Assembly: GCF_014194695.1 (NCBI RefSeq)
Contig: NZ_JACIAH010000009.1
Location: forward strand, 62,001-126,000
Direction: 5' to 3'
Length of the DNA: 64,000 nucleotides
From: Rhizobium sp. BK399
GTDB lineage: Bacteria; Pseudomonadota; Alphaproteobacteria; Rhizobiales; Rhizobiaceae
The stretch's first letter is position 1. Each line of letters opens with the position of its first letter. Made by a program: the position numbers and the translations under genes. The notes beneath the pieces are model-generated. The model was not told where the DNA came from, did no database searches, and saw nothing but the letters and a program-made list of their open reading frames with translations. Below, in pieces: positions 1 through 8,481 of this stretch.

Positions 1-72
1 TGCCACCTCGATGAGGATAGATGCCGGTTCGCGTCGGATAAAATCCCGGATATTTTCGCGCGCTCCAAGCAT
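1..72 (-). CDS. xdhC: XdhC, xanthine dehydrogenase accessory protein (partial, N-terminus only)
   Basis: Only the first 24 codons lie in the window; the gene runs off the left edge. The ATG is at 72, five bases after the xdhB stop, and the visible residues (MLGARENIRDF, then EPASILIEVA) match the start of XdhC proteins, which insert the sulfurated molybdenum cofactor into the XdhB subunit. The order uraH-xdhA-xdhB-xdhC on one strand supports the call. The start is what is seen; the rest of the protein is inferred from family knowledge and gene order. Confidence 0.75.
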   Translation of the reverse strand, partial: MLGARENIRDFIRREPASILIEVA

Positions 73-77
73 CGGTC

Positions 78-2432
78 CTATCCCTTTTTCCCTGCCTTGA
101 CGCGCTCGATCGCCATCAGCACCCGCTCAGGCGTTGCAGGCGCATCGAGGCGCGGGCAGATCCGGTGGTCGGCAACGCTTGCCACCGCGTCCGAAAGCGC
201 ATGAAGCACGGAAAGCCCAAGCGGCAGCGGCGGCTCACCGACCGCCTTCGAACGATGGATGGTCGGCTCGTAGGCCTGTGACCAGTCTGTCAGTTCTACG
301 TTGAAGACCTTGGGCCGATCGGATGCAAGTGGAATCTTGTAGGTCGATGGCGCATGGGTTCTCAGGCGCCCCTTTCCGTCCCACCAGAGTTCCTCCGTCG
401 TGAGCCACCCCATGCCCTGGATGAAGCCGCCCTCGATCTGGCCGATATCGATGACCGGGTTCAGCGAGCGCCCGGTATCGTGAAGGATGTCGGTGCGCTC
501 GACGATATATTCACCGGTCAGCGTGTCGACGGAGACCTCGGAGCAGGAAGCGCCGTAGGCATAATAGTAGAACGCGTGACCACGACCCTTGGAGCGGTCC
601 CAATTTATCTTGGGCGTCTTGTAGAAACCGGCTGCAGAGAGCTGGACGCGCGCCATATAGGCTTTCTTGACGAGCACCGGGAAGGGAATTTCCTCAGCGC
701 CGATGCGCACGCGGTTGGGAAGGAACAGCACCTCGTCGCGCGAAACCTTGTAAGTCTCCGCCGCAAACGCGATCAGCCGCTCCTTGATCTGGCGTGCGGC
801 GTCCTGCGCCGCCATACCGTTGAGGTCCGCGCCTGACGAAGCGGCGGTTGGAGAGGTGTTCGGTACCTTGGCGGTCGTCGTTGCCGTGATCTTCACCCGG
901 TCGAGGTCGATCTGGAATTCCTCCGCCACGACCTGCGCCACTTTCAGATGGAGGCCCTGCCCCATTTCCGTGCCGCCGTGGTTCATGTGCACCGAGCCAT
1001 CGGTATACACGTGGACCAGAGCTCCTGCCTGGTTCGACTCCGTCTTGGTAAAGGAGATCCCGAATTTCACCGGAGTGAGAGCAATGCCGCGTTTGACAAG
1101 CCGGCTCCTGGCATTGAACTCCTGGATTGCCTGCCGGCGTCCGGCATAGTCAGCACTCTCCTCCAGTTCCGCGACGATGCGCTGGATGATGCAATCCTCC
1201 ACCTTCTGGTGGTAGGGGGTGAGGTTGCGTTCGCCCTTAGCGCCCATCGGGTCGTAAAAATTCAGCTTGCGGATCTCAAGCGGGTCCTTGCCAACCGCAA
1301 ATGCGATCTCATCGATGACCCGCTCTGCGCCCACCATGCCCTGCGGGCCGCCGAAGCCACGGAAAGCAGTGTTGGAGACGGTGTTGGTGTAGAGCGGGGC
1401 CGACTTCGCGCGAACGTGCGGCAGGAAGTAGGCATTGTCGCAATGGAACAGGGCACGGTCCCCGACCGGCCCGGAAAGATCCGCGGAAAAACCCGCCCGG
1501 AGCGCAAAGGTGTAATCAACGGCAAGGATGCGACCCTCGTCATCAAAGCCGATATCGTAGTCGATCGCGAAATCATGCCGCTTGCCGGTGGCAACCATGT
1601 CTTCATCGCGATCGAGGCGGATCTTGACGGCGCGCTTCAGCTTCTTGGCAGCAATGGCGGCGATCGCGGCGCATTGGTTGGCCTGGGTTTCCTTACCCCC
1701 GAAGCCACCACCCATGCGTCGTACCTCGACGGTCACTGCGTTGCTCGGCACGCCAAGTGCATGAGCGATCATATGCTGCGTCTCGCTCGGCCCCTGGGTT
1801 GAGCAATAGACGATGACGTCGTCGTCTTCACCGGGAACGGCCAGCGATACCTGGCCCTCGAGGTAGAAATGGTCCTGACCGCCGAGGCGCATGCGACCGG
1901 TCACTCGTCGTGGGGCGCCAGTGAGGACAGTCGTTGCATCACCGCGTTCAAGGGTCAGCGGCGTGACGACCTGGCGATGGCTCGACACGTCCAGATCCCA
2001 GATATCGATTTCGGCCGGCAGTTCCTCATACTCGATTTTTGCCAGACGGGCGGCGCGACGCGCCTGTTCGCGTGTTTCGGCAATCACGCAGAAGATCGGC
2101 TGGCCATAAAACTCGACCTTGCCTGATGCAAGCACCGGATCGTCATTCATGTAGGAGGGGGAGATGTCGTTGACCCCGGGTACATCCGCATGGGTCAGGA
2201 CAGCGACCACGCCCGCGGCAGCACGCACGGCGGAAAGATCCACCGACTTCAGGATGCCGTGCGCCACGCTCGAAAGACCGAGGCCGGCATGCAGGGTACC
2301 AAAGGGTTCGGCGATGTCATCGATGTAGACAGCGGTTCCCGAGACATGCTTGCGAGCGGAATCGTGCCTTGGGCTGGAATGGACGCCGCCCGTGATCGTT
2401 TCGAGCTTGAGTTCGGTAGTGTGCTTGTTCAT
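78..2432 (-). CDS. xdhB: Xanthine dehydrogenase, molybdopterin-binding subunit
   Basis: This 784-residue protein is the large catalytic subunit of bacterial xanthine dehydrogenase, oxidising hypoxanthine and xanthine to uric acid in the cytoplasm. Family landmarks are visible in order: the N-terminal a/b-hammerhead region (to about residue 150), GGQDHFYLEGQ, the QGPSETQH stretch, RRMGGGFGGKE, RGFGGPQGM, and the C-terminal KAVGEPPLPLG motif, whose Glu (about residue 733) is the expected catalytic base. Length is normal for separate XdhB subunits. It lies 4 bases downstream of xdhA and 5 bases before xdhC, so the three are almost certainly one operon. Several long plus-strand reading frames across it are antisense shadows. 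Confidence 0.97.
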   Translation of the reverse strand: MNKHTTELKLETITGGVHSSPRHDSARKHVSGTAVYIDDIAEPFGTLHAGLGLSSVAHGILKSVDLSAVRAAAGVVAVLTHADVPGVNDISPSYMNDDPVLASGKVEFYGQPIFCVIAETREQARRAARLAKIEYEELPAEIDIWDLDVSSHRQVVTPLTLERGDATTVLTGAPRRVTGRMRLGGQDHFYLEGQVSLAVPGEDDDVIVYCSTQGPSETQHMIAHALGVPSNAVTVEVRRMGGGFGGKETQANQCAAIAAIAAKKLKRAVKIRLDRDEDMVATGKRHDFAIDYDIGFDDEGRILAVDYTFALRAGFSADLSGPVGDRALFHCDNAYFLPHVRAKSAPLYTNTVSNTAFRGFGGPQGMVGAERVIDEIAFAVGKDPLEIRKLNFYDPMGAKGERNLTPYHQKVEDCIIQRIVAELEESADYAGRRQAIQEFNARSRLVKRGIALTPVKFGISFTKTESNQAGALVHVYTDGSVHMNHGGTEMGQGLHLKVAQVVAEEFQIDLDRVKITATTTAKVPNTSPTAASSGADLNGMAAQDAARQIKERLIAFAAETYKVSRDEVLFLPNRVRIGAEEIPFPVLVKKAYMARVQLSAAGFYKTPKINWDRSKGRGHAFYYYAYGASCSEVSVDTLTGEYIVERTDILHDTGRSLNPVIDIGQIEGGFIQGMGWLTTEELWWDGKGRLRTHAPSTYKIPLASDRPKVFNVELTDWSQAYEPTIHRSKAVGEPPLPLGLSVLHALSDAVASVADHRICPRLDAPATPERVLMAIERVKAGKKG

Positions 2433-2436
2433 CGGC

Positions 2437-3921
2437 TTACGCGGCCTCGTATCTGTGCACCTTGACGGGTGTCGGGCTCAAGGTTGTTTCCATGTAGAAA
2501 CGGAGCAGGAGGTTTTTTGCAACGAGCGCGCGATACTCTGCTGTGGCGCGCATGTCTGATAGCGGCGTGTAGTCTTCTGCGTATTTCTCCATCGCAGCCT
2601 CCACCGTCGCCTCGGTCCAGGGTTGACCGATGAGCGCCGCCTCGACGGCATGGGCGCGCTTTGGCGTGGCAGCCATGCCCCCATAGGCGATGCAGACAGA
2701 TGTAACAGTACCATCGTCGGCAAGCGCCAGACGGAACGCGGCCAGCGTCGCGGTGATGTCCTCGTCGCGGCGCTTGGTTACCTTGTGGATGGCAAATTTT
2801 TCGTCTGCCTGCGGGACTGGCACATGCACCGCCTCGACGAACTCGCCGGGCTGACGATCCTGCTTTCCGTAGGCGATGAAAAAGTCCTGAAGGGCAATGG
2901 TGCGTCGTGTTGCGCCCCTGCGCAAGGTCAGCGTGGCACCAAGAGCAATGAGCGCCGGCGGCATGTCGCCGATCGGCGAGCCGTTGGCAATATTGCCCCC
3001 GATCGTGCCCATGTTGCGCACCTGCTGGCCACCTATCCTGGCAATGAGCTCAGCGAGCGGCGAAATTTGCTGCGACAAGACCGCCACCGCTTCGCTGTAG
3101 GTCACACCAGCACCGATGGAGATCAGGCCATCCTTCATGGTCATGGACTTCATCTCATCGAGCCCGGCGATGAAGACGACCGGCGTGATGTCCCGCATCT
3201 GCTTTGTCACCCACAAGCCGACATCGGTGGATCCGGCGACGATCGTGGCATTGGGTGAGGCCTCGAGAATGGACGCGAAGTCGTCGAGATTTGCCGGGAC
3301 AACCAGGCGATCCTTCCCTTCGCCAATCTCGACGCGCGCACCGTCGCGCAAACCCTTCAGCCGCGCGATCATCGTTTCGCGTTCGAGGAGGAGCGGATCA
3401 TTATCCGTCCCGCCATAGGCGGAAATCGCCCTCGCCGCACGCAGGATCGGCTCGTAGCCGGTGCAACGACAAAGATTGCCCTGCAATGCCGTCTCGATCT
3501 GCTGGTCGCTCGGGGATGGGGTTTGCATCCACAGCCCGTAGAGCGACATGATGAAACCGGGAGTGCAGAAGCCGCATTGTGAACCGTGATAATCGACCAT
3601 CGCCTGTTGCACGGGATGCAGGTTGCCCTCGCTGCCGGACAGGTGCTCGACGGTGACGACGTGGCAGCCGTCCAGGGACCCGACAAAGCGGATGCAGGCA
3701 TTAACGCCCTCGTAGACAAGGCTGCCCCCGGTGGTCAGGCGGCCAACGAGCACAGTGCAGGCTCCACAGTCGCCCTCGGCACAGCCTTCCTTGGTGCCTT
3801 TGAGCTGACAAGAGAGGCGCAGCCAGTCAAGCAGCGTCTGGTCCGGCGCGACCCCCGTCAGTGCAATGTCCTGTCCGTTCAGAATGAAGCGCAGCTCGTG
3901 GCGGATTGCAGGTCCCGTCAT
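2437..3921 (-). CDS. xdhA: Xanthine dehydrogenase, small FeS/FAD subunit
   Basis: A 494-residue electron-transfer subunit that passes electrons from the molybdenum site of XdhB through two [2Fe-2S] clusters and FAD to NAD+. The N-terminus has a plant-ferredoxin-type cluster (Cys about 47, 52 and 55 in EGCAEGDCGACTVLV, plus the Cys in NAC near 76). The second cluster is in SQCGFCTPGF and GNLCRCTGY. The FAD-binding domain follows (VAGSTDVGLW, then GGNIANGSPIGDMPPAL) and a CO-dehydrogenase-flavoprotein C-terminal domain closes it. The start at 3921 is 3 bases after the uraH stop, indicating translational coupling. Normal length for the family. Confidence 0.97.
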   Translation of the reverse strand: MTGPAIRHELRFILNGQDIALTGVAPDQTLLDWLRLSCQLKGTKEGCAEGDCGACTVLVGRLTTGGSLVYEGVNACIRFVGSLDGCHVVTVEHLSGSEGNLHPVQQAMVDYHGSQCGFCTPGFIMSLYGLWMQTPSPSDQQIETALQGNLCRCTGYEPILRAARAISAYGGTDNDPLLLERETMIARLKGLRDGARVEIGEGKDRLVVPANLDDFASILEASPNATIVAGSTDVGLWVTKQMRDITPVVFIAGLDEMKSMTMKDGLISIGAGVTYSEAVAVLSQQISPLAELIARIGGQQVRNMGTIGGNIANGSPIGDMPPALIALGATLTLRRGATRRTIALQDFFIAYGKQDRQPGEFVEAVHVPVPQADEKFAIHKVTKRRDEDITATLAAFRLALADDGTVTSVCIAYGGMAATPKRAHAVEAALIGQPWTEATVEAAMEKYAEDYTPLSDMRATAEYRALVAKNLLLRFYMETTLSPTPVKVHRYEAA

Positions 3922-3924
3922 TGT

Positions 3925-4290
3925 TTAGCTCCCGCGGTAGGTGGAATAGCTGTAGGGCGAGACGAGCAAGGGAACGTGATAGTGCGCGTCCTCGTCGGTC
4001 ACGCCAAAGCGGAGGGGGATGAGATCGAGAAAGCCGGATGCGGCGGCGATGCTTCGGAAATAGTCCCCGGCATGAAACCGCATCTCATAGGTGCCAGTCT
4101 TCAGCGCCTCGCCCGACAGGAGCGGCTCGTCACAACGGCCGTCGTCATTCGTCTCAGTGGTCTTGAGATGATGCAGCGCATCGTCCTCGACCCTGTAGAG
4201 GTCGATCCGCAGCCGATCGGCGGGCTTGCCATTGGCCGTGTCCAGCACGTGGGTCGTGAGGCGCCCGGCACCTTGCGAATCTGACTGCAT
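3925..4290 (-). CDS. uraH: 5-hydroxyisourate hydrolase (transthyretin-like)
   Basis: A 121-residue protein of the transthyretin-like family that hydrolyses 5-hydroxyisourate, the first product of urate oxidation, to OHCU. Both family signatures are present: an N-terminal LTTHVLDTANGKPA block and the C-terminal YRGS tetrapeptide with HYHVPLLVSPYSYSTYRGS just before the stop. The frame is open further upstream (to 4401) but the ATG at 4290 gives the usual length and places the motif near the N-terminus. It is the first gene of the xdhA-xdhB-xdhC operon. No urate oxidase is in the window, so the step from uric acid to hydroxyisourate must be encoded elsewhere. Confidence 0.95.
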   Translation of the reverse strand: MQSDSQGAGRLTTHVLDTANGKPADRLRIDLYRVEDDALHHLKTTETNDDGRCDEPLLSGEALKTGTYEMRFHAGDYFRSIAAASGFLDLIPLRFGVTDEDAHYHVPLLVSPYSYSTYRGS

Positions 4291-4553
4291 GTTTTCTCCC
4301 AGAACAGAACACTCCTCTTCCACTATCCGACAGGACGATTTCCCTGAAAAGCAGCGAGATCCTTGAAGACTTTCAAATTTTCCAGGGGGAATGGCATGCA
4401 TGATTTGAGTTTACAAACCAGCATGGACCAGAGGACTGACGATGCGGCGAAGCGGAGCAGATCGCGCCGTGAGCCTGTTCGCCGAGATCCACCGGGCGGC
4501 GCGTTGCGCCGGCCGAGCAGTAAGGGCGGCAGGACGAACGAGAGAGAAGAGGA
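4291..4553. promoter_or_regulatory. Divergent uraH / allA intergenic region
   Basis: This 263-base region separates the divergent uraH operon and the allA-type gene and must hold both promoters. It contains a short dyad, TTGAA-N4-TTCAA at 4363-4376, and an AT-richer stretch around 4370-4430; either could be a regulator site, but I cannot assign a regulator. No RNA gene or convincing small ORF was recognised. Confidence 0.35.
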
Positions 4554-5039
4554 ATGAAAGAGATTGAGATAAGGCCGCTGAGCCGGGCGGCATTTTCCCC
4601 TTTCGGGGAGGTGATCGAGATGGAAGGCGCCGACAATTTCCCGATCAATGCGGGACGGTGCATCCGGTACCACGACCTCGCCAGGATCGAGACTACGGGC
4701 GAGAACGCGCGTCCGATGATCAGTCTTTTCCGCGCCGAACCCTGCCAACTACCACTGGTCCTTGAGCTGGTGGAGCGCCATCCTCTCGGAAGCCAGGCCT
4801 TCATCCCTTTGACTGACAGGTCGTTTCTGGTCATCGTCGCCGAGGAAACGGGAAATGGGCCCGGTGAACCGCTGGCGTTTCGAACAGGACCCGGACAGGG
4901 GATCAATATCGCCCGCAACGTCTGGCACGGCGTCCTCACGCCGCTTGATGCCCGCTCGGATTTCGCGGTGGTGGACCGGGGCGGCGACGGCAACAATTTG
5001 GAAGAACATGTTTACACTGAGCCCTTCCTTGTACGCTGA
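4554..5039 (+). CDS. allA: Ureidoglycolate lyase (AllA/DAL3 type)
   Basis: A 161-residue protein matching ureidoglycolate lyase/hydrolase, which splits ureidoglycolate to glyoxylate and urea in allantoin breakdown. Recognised by the N-terminal IEIRPLSRAAFSPFGEVIE, the central FIPLTDRSFLVIVA and the C-terminal ARNVWHGVLTPL followed by FAVVDRGG, which form the cupin-like barrel and metal-binding part of this family. The ATG at 4554 follows a purine-rich AGAAGAGGA. It diverges from uraH, consistent with a shared role in ureide catabolism. Normal full length. Confidence 0.93.
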   Translation: MKEIEIRPLSRAAFSPFGEVIEMEGADNFPINAGRCIRYHDLARIETTGENARPMISLFRAEPCQLPLVLELVERHPLGSQAFIPLTDRSFLVIVAEETGNGPGEPLAFRTGPGQGINIARNVWHGVLTPLDARSDFAVVDRGGDGNNLEEHVYTEPFLVR

Positions 5040-5124
5040 TCACGGCCGCGATGTTTCATCGTTGGCCTGCCGTGCCACTGTCGCCCGTCTCCTCTATGCT
5101 GATGGGCTGACTTGTTCCTGCAGC

Positions 5125-5937
5125 TTATCCAAAATTGCTGAGATATAAGGACAGCAGTTGAGTCTGTGAGGAAATGCCAAGCTTGCGATAGACATTGCGT
5201 CGGTGAACTTTCACGGTGCCAGTCGAGATATTCAGCTTCAGGCCGATCGATTCCGAGGAATGGCCCTGCAAGACGAGCTCGACGATCGATGCCTCGCGAC
5301 TTGTCAGGTTGAGGTCCCCCCATACGGCATCGGCGGGCGAGATATGCTCGCTTTGGCCCCGCTTGCGTCGGCGTTTGCCGCGCTTGGCCAATTGAGCATC
5401 GAAGCGTGGTGCAAGCCCCGCCCAATAGTGTCTGACCATGCTCGCAACGAGTGGCCTGGCTTTTTTCAGCGTCTCGAATTCTCGTGGCGGGAAGACACCG
5501 GTCTCCTCGCGGCGCATCAGCGACAAGACGATCGTGATGTCGTCGTCGGCGTTGACGAAGAAGCCAATTTCCTCGGCAAGTCCGGTCTGGACGTAGTAGG
5601 TGCGATAGTACTCGCTCGAGTAAAAGCGGTCGGGCGCCAGCTCGCGCATCCTCAGCACGCCTTCGCGGCGTTCGCGCGCGGTGTGGTAAAACGGGTCGAG
5701 CAGGTAGGGACCCGCCTGATAGAGGGTTACGAAGACGACATGCTCCTGTGTGTCGAACGTGTTATAGAGATCGATCGGCCGTTCTTTCCCGCGGTAGGCG
5801 AAGACAACCACATAGTCGAAGCGTACAAGTGAGCCCATCATCTGGCGGAGCGTGTCGCCGAACTCGACATCCGCCATAGCCGGCTTTCCGATCGTTGCGT
5901 TGAAGGCGCCGAACAGTGCCTCAAGGTCGGTGCTCAT
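5125..5937 (-). CDS. LuxR-family transcriptional regulator
   Basis: A 270-residue regulator with a C-terminal LuxR/FixJ helix-turn-helix (about residues 205-265: LTSREASIVELVLQGHSSES then GTVKVHRRNVYRKLGI). The N-terminal 190 residues resemble no receiver domain (no phospho-acceptor pattern) and may be a ligand-binding, autoinducer-domain-like fold. The frame extends 8 codons upstream, but the ATG at 5937 is preceded by a GGGAA-type ribosome site and is preferred. It is transcribed away from the ABC transporter starting at 6129, with an inverted repeat in between, so local control of that operon is likely. It could also be autoregulated. Specific ligand unknown. Confidence 0.88.
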   Translation of the reverse strand: MSTDLEALFGAFNATIGKPAMADVEFGDTLRQMMGSLVRFDYVVVFAYRGKERPIDLYNTFDTQEHVVFVTLYQAGPYLLDPFYHTARERREGVLRMRELAPDRFYSSEYYRTYYVQTGLAEEIGFFVNADDDITIVLSLMRREETGVFPPREFETLKKARPLVASMVRHYWAGLAPRFDAQLAKRGKRRRKRGQSEHISPADAVWGDLNLTSREASIVELVLQGHSSESIGLKLNISTGTVKVHRRNVYRKLGISSQTQLLSLYLSNFG

Positions 5938-6014
5938 TGACGGATTCCCTTTGCCGCCCACGCGGAACTGCGCATTATCTCATATACACCTTCCACGAAG
6001 CCATGCGTGCTTAA

Positions 6015-6032
6015 ATACCCCTTTCGGGGTAT
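6015..6032. promoter_or_regulatory. Inverted repeat, candidate LuxR-regulator operator
   Basis: Perfect dyad ATACCCC-TTTC-GGGGTAT in the intergenic region between the divergent luxR-type gene (start 5937) and the ABC transporter operon (start 6129). An 18-bp palindrome with CCCC/GGGG arms and a short spacer is the expected shape for a dimeric LuxR-type helix-turn-helix. Assignment to the adjacent regulator is inference from position. Confidence 0.5.
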
Positions 6033-6128
6033 ATACCTTGCGAGGCGCTCAGGCTTACTCTTTCCTTAACGACGGTGGCATTAAGGCAGCGCAGACTGCC
6101 AGATTCAAACCAACCGCAGGGAACAGAC

Positions 6129-7220
6129 GTGGCATCCGCTTCGACGAACGATATCGAATTCCGTTCGGTCACAAAGAACTATGGCGCTGTGACCGCCGTG
6201 ACGGACATCAACCTCAATGTGCCCAAGGGAGCGTTTCTCGCGCTCCTCGGCCCTTCCGGCTGCGGCAAGACGACATGCTTGCGCATGATCGGCGGCTTCG
6301 AACAGCCGAGCGATGGCGCGGTCCTGATCGACGGGCGCGAAATGAATGGCATTCCAGCCTATCGCCGTCCAGTCAACATGGTGTTCCAGCACTATGCGCT
6401 GTTTCCGCATTTCAATGTCGAACAGAATGTCGCTTACGGGCTGAAGCAGATGCGCCCGAAGATCGCAGCCGCCGAAATCGATCGCCGCGTTGCCGAGGCA
6501 TTGGAGATGGTGCGACTGGGAGGCTTTGCCAAGCGGCGCATCCACGAGATGTCGGGCGGCCAACAACAGCGTGTGGCGCTAGCCCGCGCCATCGTCAACC
6601 GCCCGTCGGTTCTGCTGCTCGACGAGCCGCTTGCAGCACTCGACAAGAAGCTGCGCTCTGCCATGCAGATCGAGCTGCAGACGCTGCAGCGCGAGCTTGG
6701 CATCACGTTCGTACTCGTCACGCATGACCAGGAGGAGGCTCTATCGATGGCCGACGTCGTATGTGTGATGAGCGCGGGACAGATTCGCCAGCTCGGGACG
6801 CCCCAGGAAGTCTACGATCGCCCGGCCGATCTCTTCGTTGCCGATTTCGTCGGCAAGACGAACCGTATGTCCGCGACGATGGAAGCCGACGGCAAGACAC
6901 TCCGGCTGGCGGATGGCTCGGCAATCATGCCTGGCACGCGCCTTGCGCCGGGCAAGGCGATAGCGGCCCTCCGTCCGGAGGCAATCCATCTGACACGCGG
7001 CAAGGCGGCAACCGCGACTTCGCTCAAGGGCATGGTGACGCACCGCATCTTTCTCGGCTCATCGGTCGAATATGCGGTGAGCGTGCCTCAGCTTGGCGAC
7101 TTTCTGATCACTGCGGACCGGCGCAGCATGAACGAGAGCGATCTCGTGGAGCCGGGCGAAGAGGTTTTCCTCGGCTTCGACCCCACTGCCGTACATGTTT
7201 TTCCAGCATCGAATGCATAG
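6129..7220 (+). CDS. ABC transporter ATP-binding protein, spermidine/putrescine (PotA) type
   Basis: A 363-residue ATPase powering the adjacent PotBCD-like importer. Walker A is GPSGCGKTT (residues 41-49), the Q-loop is in VFQHYALFPHF, the ABC signature is MSGGQQQRVALARA (about 141-154) and Walker B is VLLLDEPLAALD (161-172), with the switch His in LVTHDQEEALS. The C-terminal third is a TOBE-type regulatory domain. I chose the GTG at 6129, which follows CAGGGA at good spacing; an ATG 18 codons upstream lacks a ribosome site and adds a non-conserved leader. First gene of a five-gene operon. Confidence 0.93.
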   Translation: MASASTNDIEFRSVTKNYGAVTAVTDINLNVPKGAFLALLGPSGCGKTTCLRMIGGFEQPSDGAVLIDGREMNGIPAYRRPVNMVFQHYALFPHFNVEQNVAYGLKQMRPKIAAAEIDRRVAEALEMVRLGGFAKRRIHEMSGGQQQRVALARAIVNRPSVLLLDEPLAALDKKLRSAMQIELQTLQRELGITFVLVTHDQEEALSMADVVCVMSAGQIRQLGTPQEVYDRPADLFVADFVGKTNRMSATMEADGKTLRLADGSAIMPGTRLAPGKAIAALRPEAIHLTRGKAATATSLKGMVTHRIFLGSSVEYAVSVPQLGDFLITADRRSMNESDLVEPGEEVFLGFDPTAVHVFPASNA

Positions 7221-7242
7221 ACCAAAACACGGGAGCAGCATC

Positions 7243-8406
7243 ATGAGCAAGGATTACAAGGACAATCTTCCCATTTCCGCCGAGGCCTTCATGGACGAGT
7301 TCATGCGGCTGAAGCGTGGCTCGATCAGCCGCCGCCATTTTCTCGGCGTCACCGGCCTCGGTCTTGCGACTGCCGTTCTGTCGCGCTTGCCCGGCGCACT
7401 TTCGACGCCCGCCTATGCCGCAGAAGACCTCGGCACGCAGATGTCGATCGCGACATGGCCTAACTATCATGATCCCGCGACCTTCGAGAACTTCAAGGCT
7501 GCAACGGGCGTTGCGGTCGAGGTGAACGTCTTTGGCTCGAACGAGGAGATGCTCGCGAAGCTGCAGGCCGGTGCTTCTGGCTGGTCGCTATTCGTGCCGA
7601 CCAACTATACGATCTCGACCTACCATAAGCTCGGCCTGATCGACGAACTCGATCTTTCGAAGGTTTCGAATTTCAGCCAGAAGGACGAGAGCCCGCGCTT
7701 TACCAAGGAAGGCCAAATCGACGGCAAGACCTACGCCTTGCCGAAGAACTGGGGCACAACCGGCTTCTCGGTTAACACCTCGAAGCTCAAGACGAAGCTC
7801 TCGAGCTGGAAAGACTTCTTCGAAATCGCCCAGACAGAGGCCGATGGCCGGGCCATGGTGCATGATTATCAGCTGACGACGATTGGCAGCGCGCTGGTTT
7901 CGCTCGGCTACGATTTCAATTCGATCAAGCCGGAAGAGCTTGCGAAGGCCGAGGAGCTGCTGATCAAGGTCAAGCCACATCTGTTCGCAATCAACTCGGA
8001 CTATCAGCCGTCGATGCGGTCGACAGATGCGTGGCTGACGATGTGCTGGACGAACGACGGCGCGCAGCTTAACCGCGACATGCCTGAACTGGCCTATGTG
8101 CTCGGAACGGACGGAGGCGAGATCTGGACGGACTACTACGCGATCCCCAAGGATGCGCCCAACAAGGCCGCAGGCTACGCCCTGCTCAACTATCTGATGG
8201 ACCCGCAGAACGCGGTGAAGGAGCACATCGCAAACGGCGCGCCGACGACCGACAGTCGCGTCATATCGCTCCTGCCGATGGACGTCACGTCAAACAAGAT
8301 CGTCTATCCGGACGAAGCTGCGCTTACCCCACTGGAGTTTGGTGCCGCCGTCACGCTGACCGATCCAAGCCGTGCCGAGCTCATGGCGCGCTTCAAGTCA
8401 GCCTGA
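7243..8406 (+). CDS. ABC transporter substrate-binding protein, spermidine/putrescine (PotD) type
   Basis: A 387-residue periplasmic binding protein. The N-terminus has a twin-arginine motif (SISRRHFLGVTGLGLATAV) followed by a hydrophobic segment and a likely cut after AYA near residue 66, so export folded through Tat is probable. The mature part begins with MSIATWPNYHDPATFENF and continues with VEVNVFGSNEEMLAKLQAG, typical of the polyamine/iron bacterial solute-binding family. The ATG at 7243 follows GGGAGCA; the frame is open 16 codons upstream without support. Substrate could be a polyamine, an opine or another amine compound; sequence alone does not decide. Confidence 0.92.
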   Translation: MSKDYKDNLPISAEAFMDEFMRLKRGSISRRHFLGVTGLGLATAVLSRLPGALSTPAYAAEDLGTQMSIATWPNYHDPATFENFKAATGVAVEVNVFGSNEEMLAKLQAGASGWSLFVPTNYTISTYHKLGLIDELDLSKVSNFSQKDESPRFTKEGQIDGKTYALPKNWGTTGFSVNTSKLKTKLSSWKDFFEIAQTEADGRAMVHDYQLTTIGSALVSLGYDFNSIKPEELAKAEELLIKVKPHLFAINSDYQPSMRSTDAWLTMCWTNDGAQLNRDMPELAYVLGTDGGEIWTDYYAIPKDAPNKAAGYALLNYLMDPQNAVKEHIANGAPTTDSRVISLLPMDVTSNKIVYPDEAALTPLEFGAAVTLTDPSRAELMARFKSA

Positions 8407-8481
8407 TCCAACCAGGCAATTCCGGTTCCCGCACCGATGGGGACCGGTTTGCCTCCCTCAATCCGCGGACAAGAAGACGCA

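Noticed and set aside
948..1802. A 284-codon plus-strand frame opposite xdhB
   Set aside because: It is an antisense shadow of the conserved xdhB coding region; no domain, no ribosome site, and GC-rich DNA makes such frames common.
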